Positions 7,332-16,654 of a DNA stretch of 64,000 bases are shown one piece after another. Where the stretch lies: contig JHUT02000007.1 of the NCBI GenBank assembly GCA_000690595.2, positions 124,402 to 188,401 on the forward strand, in the 5' to 3' direction. The position numbers and the translations under genes are program-made. The DNA comes from Natrinema mahii. GTDB lineage: Archaea; Halobacteriota; Halobacteria; Halobacteriales; Natrialbaceae. How positions within the stretch are numbered: the stretch's first letter is position 1; each line of letters starts with the position of its first letter. The notes beneath the pieces are model-generated. The model was not told the origin of the DNA. It did no database searches and saw nothing but the letters and a program-made list of their open reading frames with translations.

Positions 7332-9002
7332 CTACGAGTAGTCGACGATCACGTCCTCGAGCGCCTCCCGATCGAGTTTTCCCATGTCCGTCACCGGAAG
7401 CGCCTCGAGGACGACGATGTCCCGCGGCCGCTTGTATGCCGCCAGGTGGTCTTCGGCCCACTCGAGCAGGTCGCCTTCGTCGAAGCCATCGTCGACTGGG
7501 ACGACGGCGGCGACGACCGCCGCGCCCCTGGTCTCGTGGTCGCGGCCGGCGACGGCGGCGTTTGCCACGTCGGGGTGGGTCTTCAGCACTTCCTCGACTT
7601 CGGCGGGGGCGATCGAGAAGCCGCTGGACTTGATCATGTACTTGCGCCGGCCGAGGAAATAGAGTTGGCCGTCCTCGGTCAGCCGGCCGATGTCGCCGGT
7701 CAGGACGTAGCCGTCGTGGAAGGCGGCCTCGGTCTCGTCGGGCTTGTTGAGATACCCCTCGAACAGCGAGGGAGACTCGACGGAGATCTCGCCGGTTTCG
7801 CCCCGCGGGACCGGCTCGTGGGTGTCCCAGTCCCGGATCACGATGTCGGTCTCGTAGACCGGCTTGCCGACGAACCCCTCCTCGACGACGGCCAGTCCCT
7901 GCGTGAACGTGTCCCTGGTGTGTGTCTCCGTCAGACCGTACGACGCCTCGTACATCTCCGAGTCGGTCGTCTCGGCCCACTCCTCGCAGAGGGACTCGGT
8001 CAGCGCCTGGCCGAAGCTCGTCACCGGCATCGACTCGAGCGAGTCGAGCTCGCGGTCGTCGGCCGCGAGCAGGGGCAGGATCTCCCGGACCATCGGCGTC
8101 GTGATCCAGCCGTTCGTGGGCTCGTGGGCCGCCAGTGCCTCGACGTAAGCCTCGGGGTCGTACCGGGTGAGGAGGACGACCGTCCCGCCCTGTACCATCG
8201 GCGAGTCGACGGCGTTGAGTTTCCCGGCGACGTGAAAAACCGGCATCACCGCGAGGTGGCGGGTCTTCTCGTCCTGCTCGGACAGCGCCGAGGACGTGGC
8301 CGCGGCGAAGAGGACGTTCGCGTAGCTGTGCATACAGCCTTTCGGCAGGCCGGTCGTCCCCGAGGTGTACTGCAGCAGACAGATGTCGGCCATGGCCACC
8401 TCGACGGACGGCGGGTCGGCGGGCGTCTCGGCGAGGACCGAGTCGAAGTAGCGAACTCCGTCGGATTCGGGCCGGCGCTTGGACTCGATCGCGGCCGCCA
8501 TGTCCTCGTGGATCGCGGGCACCGGCTCCGCGGGCAGGTAGGTCTCGAGGCGCGCGTAGACGATCTCCTCGAGCGGCGTTTCGTCCCGAACGGCCTCGAG
8601 AATGCCCGCGTGGGTGTCGCCGGCGACCGCGACCTGCGCCCCGCCGTCCTCGAGCTGGTAGGTAACGCGGTGGTCCTTCGACAGCGGGCTGCAGGGGCTG
8701 ACCCGCATCCCGAGTTTCTGGGCGGCGTAGTAGGCGACGGTGTACTGCGGGCAGTTCTGCAGGAGCAGGAGGAGGGTGTCGCCGTGACCGTACCCGCGGT
8801 CGTCGAGGAACGTGGCGAAGCGGTCGATCGCGTCGCCGAGGTCGCCGTACGTGATCTCGGTTCCGTAGTAGTCGATCGCGACGGCGGCGGGCCGCTCGGC
8901 GGCGTGATGAGCGACGTACTCGTGGAGCGGTCGCCGGCCGAGCGGGAACGCGGGCTCGCTCGGCACTCCCTCCGGGAACTCTCCGAGAGCTGTGGTAACC
9001 AT
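7332..9002 (-). CDS. AMP-forming acyl-CoA synthetase
   Basis: 556-residue ANL-superfamily enzyme that activates a carboxylic acid (probably a fatty acid) with ATP and transfers it to CoA. The AMP-binding P-loop is LLQYTSGTTGLPKGCMHSY (near residue 210), then YEASYGLTETHT, VLTGDIGRLTEDGQLYFLGR containing the hinge aspartate, and the C-terminal lysine in PVTDMGKLDRE. The length is normal for the family. Reading leftward, an ATTTAGGG TATA-like box lies about 28 bases before ATG 9002. It is transcribed alone; the substrate cannot be told from the sequence. Confidence 0.9.
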   Translation of the reverse strand: MVTTALGEFPEGVPSEPAFPLGRRPLHEYVAHHAAERPAAVAIDYYGTEITYGDLGDAIDRFATFLDDRGYGHGDTLLLLLQNCPQYTVAYYAAQKLGMRVSPCSPLSKDHRVTYQLEDGGAQVAVAGDTHAGILEAVRDETPLEEIVYARLETYLPAEPVPAIHEDMAAAIESKRRPESDGVRYFDSVLAETPADPPSVEVAMADICLLQYTSGTTGLPKGCMHSYANVLFAAATSSALSEQDEKTRHLAVMPVFHVAGKLNAVDSPMVQGGTVVLLTRYDPEAYVEALAAHEPTNGWITTPMVREILPLLAADDRELDSLESMPVTSFGQALTESLCEEWAETTDSEMYEASYGLTETHTRDTFTQGLAVVEEGFVGKPVYETDIVIRDWDTHEPVPRGETGEISVESPSLFEGYLNKPDETEAAFHDGYVLTGDIGRLTEDGQLYFLGRRKYMIKSSGFSIAPAEVEEVLKTHPDVANAAVAGRDHETRGAAVVAAVVPVDDGFDEGDLLEWAEDHLAAYKRPRDIVVLEALPVTDMGKLDREALEDVIVDYS

Positions 9003-9163
9003 GCCCGCGCCGTCACGACCGAGCCCTAAATTCGTTCCGCTCGATCTGTTCGATCGGCGGAGTATCTCCCGTATCGATGCTGTACGACCGGTCTATCGGT
9101 TCTCCGGATTCAGGCCCGGTACCCAAGGGATTCCACTACGTACCGCCCGTCGTAACTGGACAA

Positions 9164-9173
9164 ACTAATTAAG
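9164..9173 (+). promoter_or_regulatory. TATA box for flavoprotein gene at 9195
   Basis: ACTAATTAAG centred about 27 bases before ATG 9195; AT-rich island in G/C-rich sequence. Confidence 0.5.
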
Positions 9174-9194
9174 GTCCGCCACAGTCCCGATTAC

Positions 9195-10445
9195 ATGAAC
9201 GACCGCTACGACGTAGTCATCGCCGGTGCCGGTCCCGCCGGCGCACAGTGTGCCCGCGATATCGCCGCCAGAGGGTACGACGTCGTCGTCCTCGAGACCG
9301 AAGCGGAGGACGAGTTCCCGCGCCAGAGCAACAAGTCCACCGCGGGGACCTTCCACTCGATGATGGCCGCGTTCGGCATCCCCGACGACGTGGTCATGCA
9401 GTACACCGACAGCGTCGTCCTCGAGTCGCCGACCGAACACTACGTCCGGAACCAGCCCGGTGCGGTACTGGAGTTCGCGGACTTCAAGCGCTACCTCGTC
9501 GCGGACGGCCGCGAGAAAGGCGCGGAGTATCGGTTCGACGCCCGCGTCACCGCGCCGATCATGGAAGGCGGCGAGATCGCCGGCGTGAGATACAACGGCG
9601 ACGAAGAGGTGTATGGCGATATCGTCGTCGACGCGACGGGGCCGAGCGCCCCCCTCGCGAAGCAACTCGACGTCGTCGATCTCAAGCGCGAGAACCACGC
9701 CATCGGCATCGAGTACGAGTTCGAGGGGATCGATATCGACCGCCCCGGCTTCGCCGACCTGCGGGACGCGATGATGCTCCGACTCGACCACGAGATCGCG
9801 CCTGGCGGCTACTCGTGGATCTTCCACACTGGCGAGGACACCGCCAAAGTTGGCCTCTGTTACATCCAGAACGAACACCACAGCCGCTACGCCAAGGACG
9901 GCCACACCATCGACGACTACATGGAACACTGGCTCGAGACCGATCCCCGATTCAGCGAGGCCGAAAAGATCGCCGGCAAGCAACACCGCGGCTCGGCGCA
10001 CATCCAAAAGCCCGGCCAGCTTCACACCGACCGGTTCATGGCCATCGGCGACACGGTCCCGACCGTCGACCCGCTCTGGGGCGAAGGGATCAACAAGTGC
10101 ATGCAGTCGGGCCGGGTCGCGGCCATGGCCGCCGACAGCTGTCTCAAACACGACGACATCGCGCCCACCGCCGAGAACCTCGCGGTCTACGATACCCTCT
10201 GGCACCGCGACGTCGCGCCCAACGTCGACAACCGGCTGCTGATGACTCGCCTCCTCTATCTCGCGCCCAACGAGCGCTACGACAAGCTCATGCGGGACCT
10301 CGAGCGCCTCGACGACGACACGCTGGCAAAGGCGAACAAGGGGAACTTCCGTGCCATCGCGCGCCTGCTCGAACTCGAGGACGCGCCGCTGCTCGTCCAA
10401 CTCGCGAAACAGCACCTCGACATCGATCTCCGATCGCTGGTATAG
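9195..10445 (+). CDS. geranylgeranyl-reductase-family FAD oxidoreductase
   Basis: 416-residue flavoprotein. The Rossmann FAD motif is VVIAGAGPAGAQCARDIAAR at residues 7-26, and a second FAD-contacting segment is FMAIGDTVPTVDPLWGEGI near 280. DIVVDATGPSAPLAKQL is the DG-type motif. The family reduces isoprenoid double bonds, in haloarchaea including archaeol-type lipids and menaquinone precursors. The segment after the FAD motif (EDEFPRQSNKSTAG) differs from the best-known digeranylgeranyl-phospholipid reductases, so the exact substrate is uncertain. Monocistronic, with a TATA box 27 bases upstream. Confidence 0.85.
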   Translation: MNDRYDVVIAGAGPAGAQCARDIAARGYDVVVLETEAEDEFPRQSNKSTAGTFHSMMAAFGIPDDVVMQYTDSVVLESPTEHYVRNQPGAVLEFADFKRYLVADGREKGAEYRFDARVTAPIMEGGEIAGVRYNGDEEVYGDIVVDATGPSAPLAKQLDVVDLKRENHAIGIEYEFEGIDIDRPGFADLRDAMMLRLDHEIAPGGYSWIFHTGEDTAKVGLCYIQNEHHSRYAKDGHTIDDYMEHWLETDPRFSEAEKIAGKQHRGSAHIQKPGQLHTDRFMAIGDTVPTVDPLWGEGINKCMQSGRVAAMAADSCLKHDDIAPTAENLAVYDTLWHRDVAPNVDNRLLMTRLLYLAPNERYDKLMRDLERLDDDTLAKANKGNFRAIARLLELEDAPLLVQLAKQHLDIDLRSLV

Positions 10446-10507
10446 GCGGCGGCCGCCGGCCCGCGATACCGAACTGACCCGCGACGATCGAACCGCTTGC
10501 CGCGTTC

Positions 10508-12148
10508 TCAGTCGAGAAACAGCGTCTCGAACGAGCGGACGCTCTCGTCGGTCCCGGCGATGACGACCTCGTCGCCCGCCTCGAGGACGAATTCGGCCGG
10601 ATCGAAATCGGTGATCGTCTCGCCGTCTCGAACGGCAGCGAGGACGGTACAGCCGGTCCGGGAGCGCACGTCGGCGTCGACGAGCGTTCGCCCGGTCAAC
10701 TCGCCGGCGGGGAGTCTCACCACGTCGATCTGTCTGTCGACGGCCAGCACCTCCTCGTCCTCGAGGACGGTCGAGGCGAGCATCCGCCCGCTGACGGTCG
10801 CCAGCGACTGGACGTAGTCCGCGCCCGCCCGATACAGTTTCTGGACGTTCTCCGTGTCGTTGGCCCGGACGACGATGTCGACCGACGGATCCAGGTCACG
10901 GACGACGAGCGTGGTGAAGATGGCGGTCGTGTCGTCGTCCAGCGTGATGATCACGGCCGACGCGTCGTCGATGCCGGCCTCGGCGATCGTCTCCGGATCG
11001 CGTGCGTCGCCGACGATGTCGACGCCGTCCTTGTCGCCGCTGTCGAGGACGGTCACCCGGGTGTTCGTCGCCGCGAGCGCCTCGCCGGCCGCCGCGCCCG
11101 CCTCGCCGTAACCGGCGATCACGACGCTCTGGGCCGCGAAGGGGTGGACCGTCGACGCGGCCTCGGCCCGCAACTCGTCGATCCGGTCGGGTTCGCCCGC
11201 CACGAGCAGCCGCGTCCCCGTCTCGAGGTCGCGGTCGGGCGGGATCGGGCTCTCGAAGTCCCCGTTGAACCAGGCCCCGATCCCGTCGACGCCGAACCGC
11301 TTCCGGAGCCCGACCGCGTCGGCGGTCCGTCCACAGAGATCGCTCCCCTCGGCGATCGAGAGTTCGACGAGTTCCAGGTCGTCGCCGATCTCGACCCCCT
11401 CGTCGACCGCGGTCGTGACGGCCGTCGGCACCCGGTGGGCGAAGCTCTCGCCGAGCAACTGTCGCGGCGAGAGTACCTCGTCGGCCCCCGCGATCCGGTG
11501 GTACTCCCCGAGGCGCTGGTCCTCGACCAGCGTCACGACTCGAATCTCGGGGTTGGCCTCCCGCGCCGAGAGGACGATGCTCGCGTTCGTGTCGTCCGCC
11601 GCGTCGGCCACGACCGCCCGCGCCCGTTCGATCCCCGCATCCTCGAGGACGTCGATGGATTCGGGGTCGCCGTGGACCACCCGTCGGTCGGTCTCGTGGA
11701 GTTCCCTCGCCGCGCCTTCGTTGGACTCGACGACGACGTACTCCTGCCCGCGGGACTCGAGTTCCTCGATGAACGCCTCGCCGCGGGGCGAGTACTCGCA
11801 GACGATGACGTGGTCCTCGAGGTCGGACGCGGTCGTCGGGGCCGTCGTCGCGAGCGCCGACCGGAGCCACGGGACGGCGAAGATGTCGACGCCCGTGAGG
11901 ATCAGTCCGATTCCCGTCAGCTGGAGCCCGATCATCAGGAAGTTCATCTGGGGCGTCGACCAGGGCGCGTCCTCGCCGTAGCCGGTCGTCGTAAAGGTCT
12001 GGAAGACGACCTCGAGCGATCGATAGAGCGGTTGGGGATCGTTCTCCCACGTCGCCATCCCGTAGTTGTACAGCAGCGTGGCGGCGACGGTGGTCCCGGC
12101 CACCAGCGCGAGATAGGACCCGACCCGACGCGATCGCCACAGAGACAT
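10508..12148 (-). CDS. potassium channel with two RCK (TrkA) modules
   Basis: 546 residues. Two membrane helices surround a pore: residues 10-28, selectivity filter TTTGYGE at 53-59, then a helix near 70-90. The soluble part has two tandem TrkA-N/TrkA-C modules: HVIVCEYSPRGEAFIEEL near 112 and VVIAGYGEAGAAAGEAL near 344. Only the second keeps a clear GxGxxG nucleotide motif, so ligand control may lie there. It probably gates K+ flux at the cytoplasmic membrane, important for a salt-in cell. Start ATG 12148 precedes the first helix closely. Transcribed alone. Confidence 0.92.
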   Translation of the reverse strand: MSLWRSRRVGSYLALVAGTTVAATLLYNYGMATWENDPQPLYRSLEVVFQTFTTTGYGEDAPWSTPQMNFLMIGLQLTGIGLILTGVDIFAVPWLRSALATTAPTTASDLEDHVIVCEYSPRGEAFIEELESRGQEYVVVESNEGAARELHETDRRVVHGDPESIDVLEDAGIERARAVVADAADDTNASIVLSAREANPEIRVVTLVEDQRLGEYHRIAGADEVLSPRQLLGESFAHRVPTAVTTAVDEGVEIGDDLELVELSIAEGSDLCGRTADAVGLRKRFGVDGIGAWFNGDFESPIPPDRDLETGTRLLVAGEPDRIDELRAEAASTVHPFAAQSVVIAGYGEAGAAAGEALAATNTRVTVLDSGDKDGVDIVGDARDPETIAEAGIDDASAVIITLDDDTTAIFTTLVVRDLDPSVDIVVRANDTENVQKLYRAGADYVQSLATVSGRMLASTVLEDEEVLAVDRQIDVVRLPAGELTGRTLVDADVRSRTGCTVLAAVRDGETITDFDPAEFVLEAGDEVVIAGTDESVRSFETLFLD

Positions 12149-12275
12149 ACACGTTCTATTCGACGGGTGGCTGTTGACGGTATCGGTCGGCGACCCCGGA
12201 CGACCGCCCCGGTGCCCGTCGTATGAGGGGACGAATCGTCGATGACACGGCTACGCACGCCGCTTTCGCCGCCAA

Positions 12276-12281
12276 TTTATA
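12276..12281 (+). promoter_or_regulatory. TATA box for ZIP transporter
   Basis: TTTATA in AATTTATACG, centred about 26 bases before ATG 12305. It favours 12305 over the upstream in-frame ATG at 12242. Confidence 0.6.
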
Positions 12282-12304
12282 CGTCCGCCACCGACATCCG
12301 GCGG

Positions 12305-13102
12305 ATGGTTGCCCTCGAGAACCTCGTGTTGGTGTTCGTCGCCGGCTTCGTCACGGCGCTGGCGACCGGCCTCGGTGCGCTCCCGTTTTTCTTCTTCGAC
12401 GGGATCAGCGATCGACGTAACGTCGTCCTCTGGGGGCTGTCCTCGGGGATCATGGTCTCGGCGTCGCTGTTCGGGCTGATCGAGGAGGGACTGGCCGAGG
12501 GCACGCCGCTGGAGATCGCGATCGGCATGGTCGCCGGCGTCGCGCTGGTCGTCATTGCCCACGACGTCCTGATGGACACCGAGATCGACCCGCGGGAGTA
12601 CGAGCAGGCCGACTTCAAGAAACTCGTCCTCATCCTCGGCGTTCTGACCGTTCACAGCTTCCCCGAAGGAGTCGCGGTCGGCGTCTCCTTCGCGGACCTC
12701 GGCCTCGAGGGCGGTGCGCAGTTCCTCGGCTTTACCGTCCCCGTCCTGGCGATCTTCATGACGATCGCGATCTCGATCCACAACGTGCCCGAGGGGACCG
12801 CGATCTCGATCCCGCTGCGTTCGATGGGCGTCTCCGAGTGGAAGATGGTCTGGTGGGCCGTCTTCTCGAGTCTCCCCCAGCCGGTCGGGGCGGTGCTGGC
12901 GTTCGGCTTCGTCCGCTACGCCCGGGAGTTCCTGCCCTACGGCTTCGGCTTCGCCGCGGGCGCGATGATCTATCTCGTCCTCACCGAGTTCATTCCCGAG
13001 GCGCTTGACGTCGGCGAGGGGCTCCCTCGCGGCGGCAAGCCGGAACTGGCCGCCGGGATCGCCGTCGGCGTGGCCGTGATGGTCCCGCTTGCGTTCATCT
13101 GA
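12305..13102 (+). CDS. ZIP-family divalent metal transporter
   Basis: 265-residue membrane protein with about eight helices. The two ZIP signature motifs that form the binuclear metal site are HSFPEG (near residue 118) and HNVPEG (near 159). It probably imports zinc, iron or manganese into the cytoplasm. The helix EKMVWWAVFSSLPQPVGAVL-like region and the final GGKPELAAGIAVGVAVMVPL close the bundle. The start is set by the TATA box about 26 bases upstream. No metal-regulator gene is adjacent. Confidence 0.9.
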   Translation: MVALENLVLVFVAGFVTALATGLGALPFFFFDGISDRRNVVLWGLSSGIMVSASLFGLIEEGLAEGTPLEIAIGMVAGVALVVIAHDVLMDTEIDPREYEQADFKKLVLILGVLTVHSFPEGVAVGVSFADLGLEGGAQFLGFTVPVLAIFMTIAISIHNVPEGTAISIPLRSMGVSEWKMVWWAVFSSLPQPVGAVLAFGFVRYAREFLPYGFGFAAGAMIYLVLTEFIPEALDVGEGLPRGGKPELAAGIAVGVAVMVPLAFI

Positions 13103-13171
13103 TCCCGGTGGGTCCCGGATCGTCGTCCCGTTCCGGTAGGAATTTCACCGCGCCTGTCGTACTGCCGAGAA

Positions 13172-13615
13172 ATGTTTGACACGATCGTGCTTCCGACGGA
13201 CGGCAGCGACCACGCCGAGGCCGCCGCCGAGACCGGTATCGACCTCGCGACTGCCCACGACGCAGCGGTACACGTCGTCTGCGTCGCCGATACCGGGCCG
13301 CTTGGCGATCTCCGTCTCCCGGGCGAGGCCGCAAGCGCCGAAGACGCGATGCGGGGCCGAGCGCAGGAATCCGTCGACGTAGTCGTCGAGGCCGCCGAGG
13401 CCGCCGGCCTCGAGACGACCGGAACGGTCCTCGACGGGCCGCCGGCGGAGGCGATTCTGGAGTACGCCCGCGACGTCGACGCCGACCTCATCGTCATGGG
13501 GACCCGCGGTCGGGGCGGCGTCCACCGGATGGCGATGGGCAGCGTCACGGACCACGTCGTCCGGTTCGGCGACGTGCCGGTCTTCGTCGCCAACTCCGAA
13601 TCGAGCGTCGAGTGA
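13172..13615 (+). CDS. UspA-family universal stress protein
   Basis: 147 residues, single Usp domain: MFDTIVLPTDGSDHAEAAAE at the start and VMGTRGRGGVHRMAMGSVTD as ATP-binding signature near 110-129. VLPTDGSDHA is the typical first strand and loop. It is 69 bases after the ZIP gene in the same direction, so a shared transcript is possible. It is one of six UspA proteins in the window. Confidence 0.93.
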   Translation: MFDTIVLPTDGSDHAEAAAETGIDLATAHDAAVHVVCVADTGPLGDLRLPGEAASAEDAMRGRAQESVDVVVEAAEAAGLETTGTVLDGPPAEAILEYARDVDADLIVMGTRGRGGVHRMAMGSVTDHVVRFGDVPVFVANSESSVE

Positions 13616-13649
13616 GCCGTTCCTGACCGGGGCGAGCGGCCGGTCGCGG

Positions 13650-14054
13650 CTAGCGGACGATCTCGTTGATCGCTTCCGTCCGGCGGCCGATCGACCAGCC
13701 GATCAGTGCGACCCCGGCGTAGATGCCAAGCGCCGGCAGGGCATAGATCGGCGCGGCCGCCTCGGACGCGAGTCCGACGGCATCGAGCGCCAGCGCGATC
13801 ACCAGCGAGAGCAACAGGAGCGCGATACCGATGTCTGCAAAGCGCATGTTCGGCAGCTCCCGGGGAGCGGACTGGAGCCGCCCGATCGCGTAACACAGCA
13901 GCGTCACGCTCGCCCAGCCGGCGATCAGCGCCAGCCCGGCCGACACCGGTTCGTTCGGGAGGTATCGCGGGAGCAGCCAGAGATGAACGAGTCCCGCCAC
14001 GGCCAGCGCACTCCCCAGTAACACGACCACGAACGGTCGTCGATCGTCACTCAT
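13650..14054 (-). CDS. small four-helix membrane protein, 134 aa
   Basis: Unknown function. Four hydrophobic segments: VVVLLGSALAVAGLVHLWLL (about 8-27), AGLALIAGWASVTLLCYAIG (about 39-58), IGIALLLLSLVIALALDAVG (about 75-94) and ALPALGIYAGVALIGWSI (about 104-121). N- and C-termini are short and charged (MSDDRRP, RRTEAINEIVR). No conserved enzyme or transport motif is visible. It lies alone between a UspA gene and the isochorismatase operon. Confidence 0.72.
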   Translation of the reverse strand: MSDDRRPFVVVLLGSALAVAGLVHLWLLPRYLPNEPVSAGLALIAGWASVTLLCYAIGRLQSAPRELPNMRFADIGIALLLLSLVIALALDAVGLASEAAAPIYALPALGIYAGVALIGWSIGRRTEAINEIVR

Positions 14055-14183
14055 TGGTTTCCCTGACTCTCTCCCGTTCTATTACTGTTTTGTCATCGGT
14101 ACGGTCGGCGACCGCCGCAGCCGGTCTCTCGGGCGCGTTCCCGGTTCGACCGCGACCAGTCCGCCGTCGCGTCGGCCGCGCGA

Positions 14184-14762
14184 TCAGGAGTCGGCCGCGA
14201 GCAACTCGTCGGCGCGGGCGATCTCGGCGAACTCGCCCTCGAGGTGGGCCAGCGCGGTCCGGTGGACCGTTTCGGGGTCGAACGAGTCGCCGTCGAACGT
14301 CCGCCCGAACGTCGCGGTCGCGTCGGCGACGACGATCGGTTCGAAGCCGAGGTTCTCCGCCATTCGGGTCGTGGTCGAGACGCAGTGGTCGGTCGTGAGC
14401 CCGACGAGGACGAGCGTCTCGATCTCCCACTCGCGGAGTCGCTCCTCGAGGGCCGTCCCGACGAACGCGCTGTTGACCGACTTGACGAGCGTCGGCTCGC
14501 CGTCGACCGGCGCGGTCTCGGGCTTGAACGCGAACCCCGCCCCGTCGCGCCGGAGCGGCGAGTCGGGCTCCGTCGAGTCGTGCCGGACGTGGACGATCGG
14601 ACGATCCGCCTCGCGCCAGCGCTCGAGCAGGGCGGCAGCGTTGGCTTCCGCGTCGGGGTTGTTCCGCTCGCCCCACGACGGGTCATCGAACCCTCGCTGG
14701 AGGTCGACGAGGACGAGCGCGGCGTTCCGGAGCCGCTCGGGAGGTGTCCTCTCGCCGGTCAT
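14184..14762 (-). CDS. isochorismatase-family cysteine hydrolase
   Basis: 192 residues. The catalytic triad is visible: Asp in [11 protein letters not shown] (near residue 19), Lys in [10 protein letters not shown] and Cys in [12 protein letters not shown]. The family hydrolyses isochorismate, nicotinamide or ureido compounds; the substrate cannot be told here. Its ATG (14760-14762) overlaps the TGA of the upstream YqcI/YcgG gene by four bases (ATGA), so the two form one operon transcribed leftward. Confidence 0.88.
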   Translation of the reverse strand: MTGERTPPERLRNAALVLVDLQRGFDDPSWGERNNPDAEANAAALLERWREADRPIVHVRHDSTEPDSPLRRDGAGFAFKPETAPVDGEPTLVKSVNSAFVGTALEERLREWEIETLVLVGLTTDHCVSTTTRMAENLGFEPIVVADATATFGRTFDGDSFDPETVHRTALAHLEGEFAEIARADELLAADS

Positions 14763-15556
14763 GGCAGCCGTGCGGCAGGCTTCGGGTGCGTTCGCGTGAT
14801 CGTGATCGGGCACGTCGACGGGGCCTGCTCCTCGTCCGACGAGAGCATGTACTGGGGCCACTCCCGGTCGCCCTCGACGCCCCAGTCGCCGATGTCGGCG
14901 TGAGGACAGACGCCGTCGTACTCCTCGAGACGGTCCTGGATCACGTCGCGGGCGCGCTGGCCGGCCTCGGTGTCGGCGGTCACGTCGAGGGACTCGAACA
15001 ACGCCCGCGGCTGGAACGTGATCTCGAGGCCGATCGGACAGTACCGGCTCCTGCGCTCGTCGTAGAAGGGAGCCCGGCAGGTCGGGAACATGGGTTTGCC
15101 GCCGAGACAGAACTCCCAGTAGGGATCGTCGGGGTCGGTCGGGATGTCCGCGGGCCAGGGCTCGGGATCGTGACAGTGCAGCGTCTGTAGAACGTGCCAG
15201 AGCGCGTCGTGGTACTCCCGCTCCGACAACGGCTCCGCAGGCGGTTTGAAAAAGGTCACCAGCGACGCCCGGTCGGAGTGATCCTCGTAGACCTTGAGGT
15301 ACTCGAGGAGCCGATCGCGCAGCGTCAACAGCGCGTCGGCGTCGCTCATCGACGGCACTGCGGTGTAGATCGGCTCGCCGTCCCGGACCGATTCGGCCCC
15401 GAAGAAACACGGAAACGACGTGCCGTTTCGCTCGCCCAGTAGCCCCTCGCGAAACGAGTGCCAGTGGTCGGCGACCCACTCGGGAGCCGCGCCGGTGCGA
15501 ACGCGCCGATCGAGCGTCTCCTGGTCCATCAGCGACTGGATGCCAGGTTCGTTCAT
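14759..15556 (-). CDS. YqcI/YcgG-family protein
   Basis: 265 residues of a family with no settled biochemical role. Characteristic segments are [16 protein letters not shown] (near residues 45-60), a long helical middle with [11 protein letters not shown], and [20 protein letters not shown] with conserved Cys/Pro. Cysteine and histidine residues could bind a metal or heme, but that is only inference. It is the first gene of a two-gene operon with the isochorismatase-like hydrolase, suggesting a detoxification or catabolic role. Confidence 0.82.
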   Translation of the reverse strand: MNEPGIQSLMDQETLDRRVRTGAAPEWVADHWHSFREGLLGERNGTSFPCFFGAESVRDGEPIYTAVPSMSDADALLTLRDRLLEYLKVYEDHSDRASLVTFFKPPAEPLSEREYHDALWHVLQTLHCHDPEPWPADIPTDPDDPYWEFCLGGKPMFPTCRAPFYDERRSRYCPIGLEITFQPRALFESLDVTADTEAGQRARDVIQDRLEEYDGVCPHADIGDWGVEGDREWPQYMLSSDEEQAPSTCPITITRTHPKPAARLP

Positions 15557-15676
15557 CGTACGTGCCCCTTTGGGCTCACGAACATGTAGGTTCCGCTCGT
15601 TCCGGTCGACCGGTAACGATCGCTCCTCGAGGGCGTCCGTTTCGATCAGTGTCGGGTCACTGCCCTCGCGGTCGAC

Positions 15677-16369
15677 TCATCCCCAGCGCCGGTTCCGCGA
15701 GGACGCGATGTCGACGCCGCGGCTGTAGTAACAGACCGGCGTCCCAGTCGGCGCGTCGAACCCGTTGGCTTCGAAGAGCGTGTTCCGCTCGATCTCGGCC
15801 GTCGCCGGTCGGAGCGTCCAGGGCTCGTGGTCGATGTCGGCGTAGCGAAGCGTCCCGTCTCGAGCCGTCGTGTAGTAACGGTAGCGTTCGGTGAGAAACG
15901 CCGCGAGCGAGCCGGGCTCGGGCGTGAACGCGTCCCCGACCGGTTCGTAGGTGCCGACGAAGTCGGCCGGGGCGGCACCCGGATGCCGGCGCTCGCTCTC
16001 GAAGGCGATCCCGCCATCGGTCCCGGCGATCTCGATGTCGGCGTAGTAATACGGCAGCCGGTGGAACAGCCGCGCACCGAGGACGCCGAGAATCCCCTCG
16101 GCATCGAGGCTGAAGAAGTAGACGCCGGGCTCGCCGTCCCGGGTGACGTAGGTCCGGAGGTTGAGTTCGGGCAGGTCGACGCCCGCAGCCGCGGGGACGC
16201 CCCGCGGGCGCACGTCGACGTTCAGGTAGGGGACGACCGAGAGCCACGCCCGACCGTCGTCGGTATCGACCTCGAGGTCGTCCGGCAGTCGGGCCGCGAC
16301 GATCTCGGGCTCGACGGGCCAGTTGGCAAAGAGCAGGTGCCGCCATCCCATCGCGATCGGGAGACTCAT
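15677..16369 (-). CDS. DUF2071/YqjF-family protein
   Basis: 230 residues. It begins MSLPIAMGWRHLLFANWPVE and contains the typical pattern of large aromatic and acidic residues: AWLSVVPYLNVDVRPRGVP, LPELNLRTYV, GVYFFSLDAE and LPYYYADIEI. The fold is acetoacetate-decarboxylase-like in this family (family knowledge), but the catalytic lysine is not evident and the function is unknown. It is not overlapped with its neighbours; the 120-base gap downstream holds no other feature. Confidence 0.85.
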   Translation of the reverse strand: MSLPIAMGWRHLLFANWPVEPEIVAARLPDDLEVDTDDGRAWLSVVPYLNVDVRPRGVPAAAGVDLPELNLRTYVTRDGEPGVYFFSLDAEGILGVLGARLFHRLPYYYADIEIAGTDGGIAFESERRHPGAAPADFVGTYEPVGDAFTPEPGSLAAFLTERYRYYTTARDGTLRYADIDHEPWTLRPATAEIERNTLFEANGFDAPTGTPVCYYSRGVDIASSRNRRWG

Positions 16370-16480
16370 ACTCTAGTTAGCGTCCGAGCGCGTGAAAGGA
16401 CGGCCCCAAACGTTGTCAATCCCGGTCCCTCGGTCCTGTCGGACCCGTACGAGGGCCACCGTCAGGTCCGATCGGAGTAC

Positions 16481-16520
16481 ACCGTCTCCGGTAGCCAGCC
16501 GCCGTCGACCTCGATGTTCT
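16481..16520 (-). pseudogene. remnant of a second SDR gene 3' end
   Basis: Read leftward, this encodes NIEVDGGWLPETV, nearly identical to the last residues ENVEVDGGWLPEDV of the intact SDR gene that starts its 3' end only about 150 bases to the right. A stop codon directly precedes the remnant. Between remnant and gene lie hairpin-rich G/C sequences (CGCGGCGCGGTACGCCGCG) and A-tracts. This is the footprint of a tandem SDR duplication that was then deleted. The rest of 16370-16654 shows no gene. Confidence 0.6.
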
Positions 16521-16654
16521 ACACCCACCTTTTTACTGCGTCGGGCCTTCTCGCTTCGCGCGGCGCGGTACGCCGCGCCCCGCTCGAACCCCGCTCCTTG
16601 CAAAAACCTGGACCAAAAACTATCCGCGGCGCGTCGCGCCGCGGTTCGATCGAG

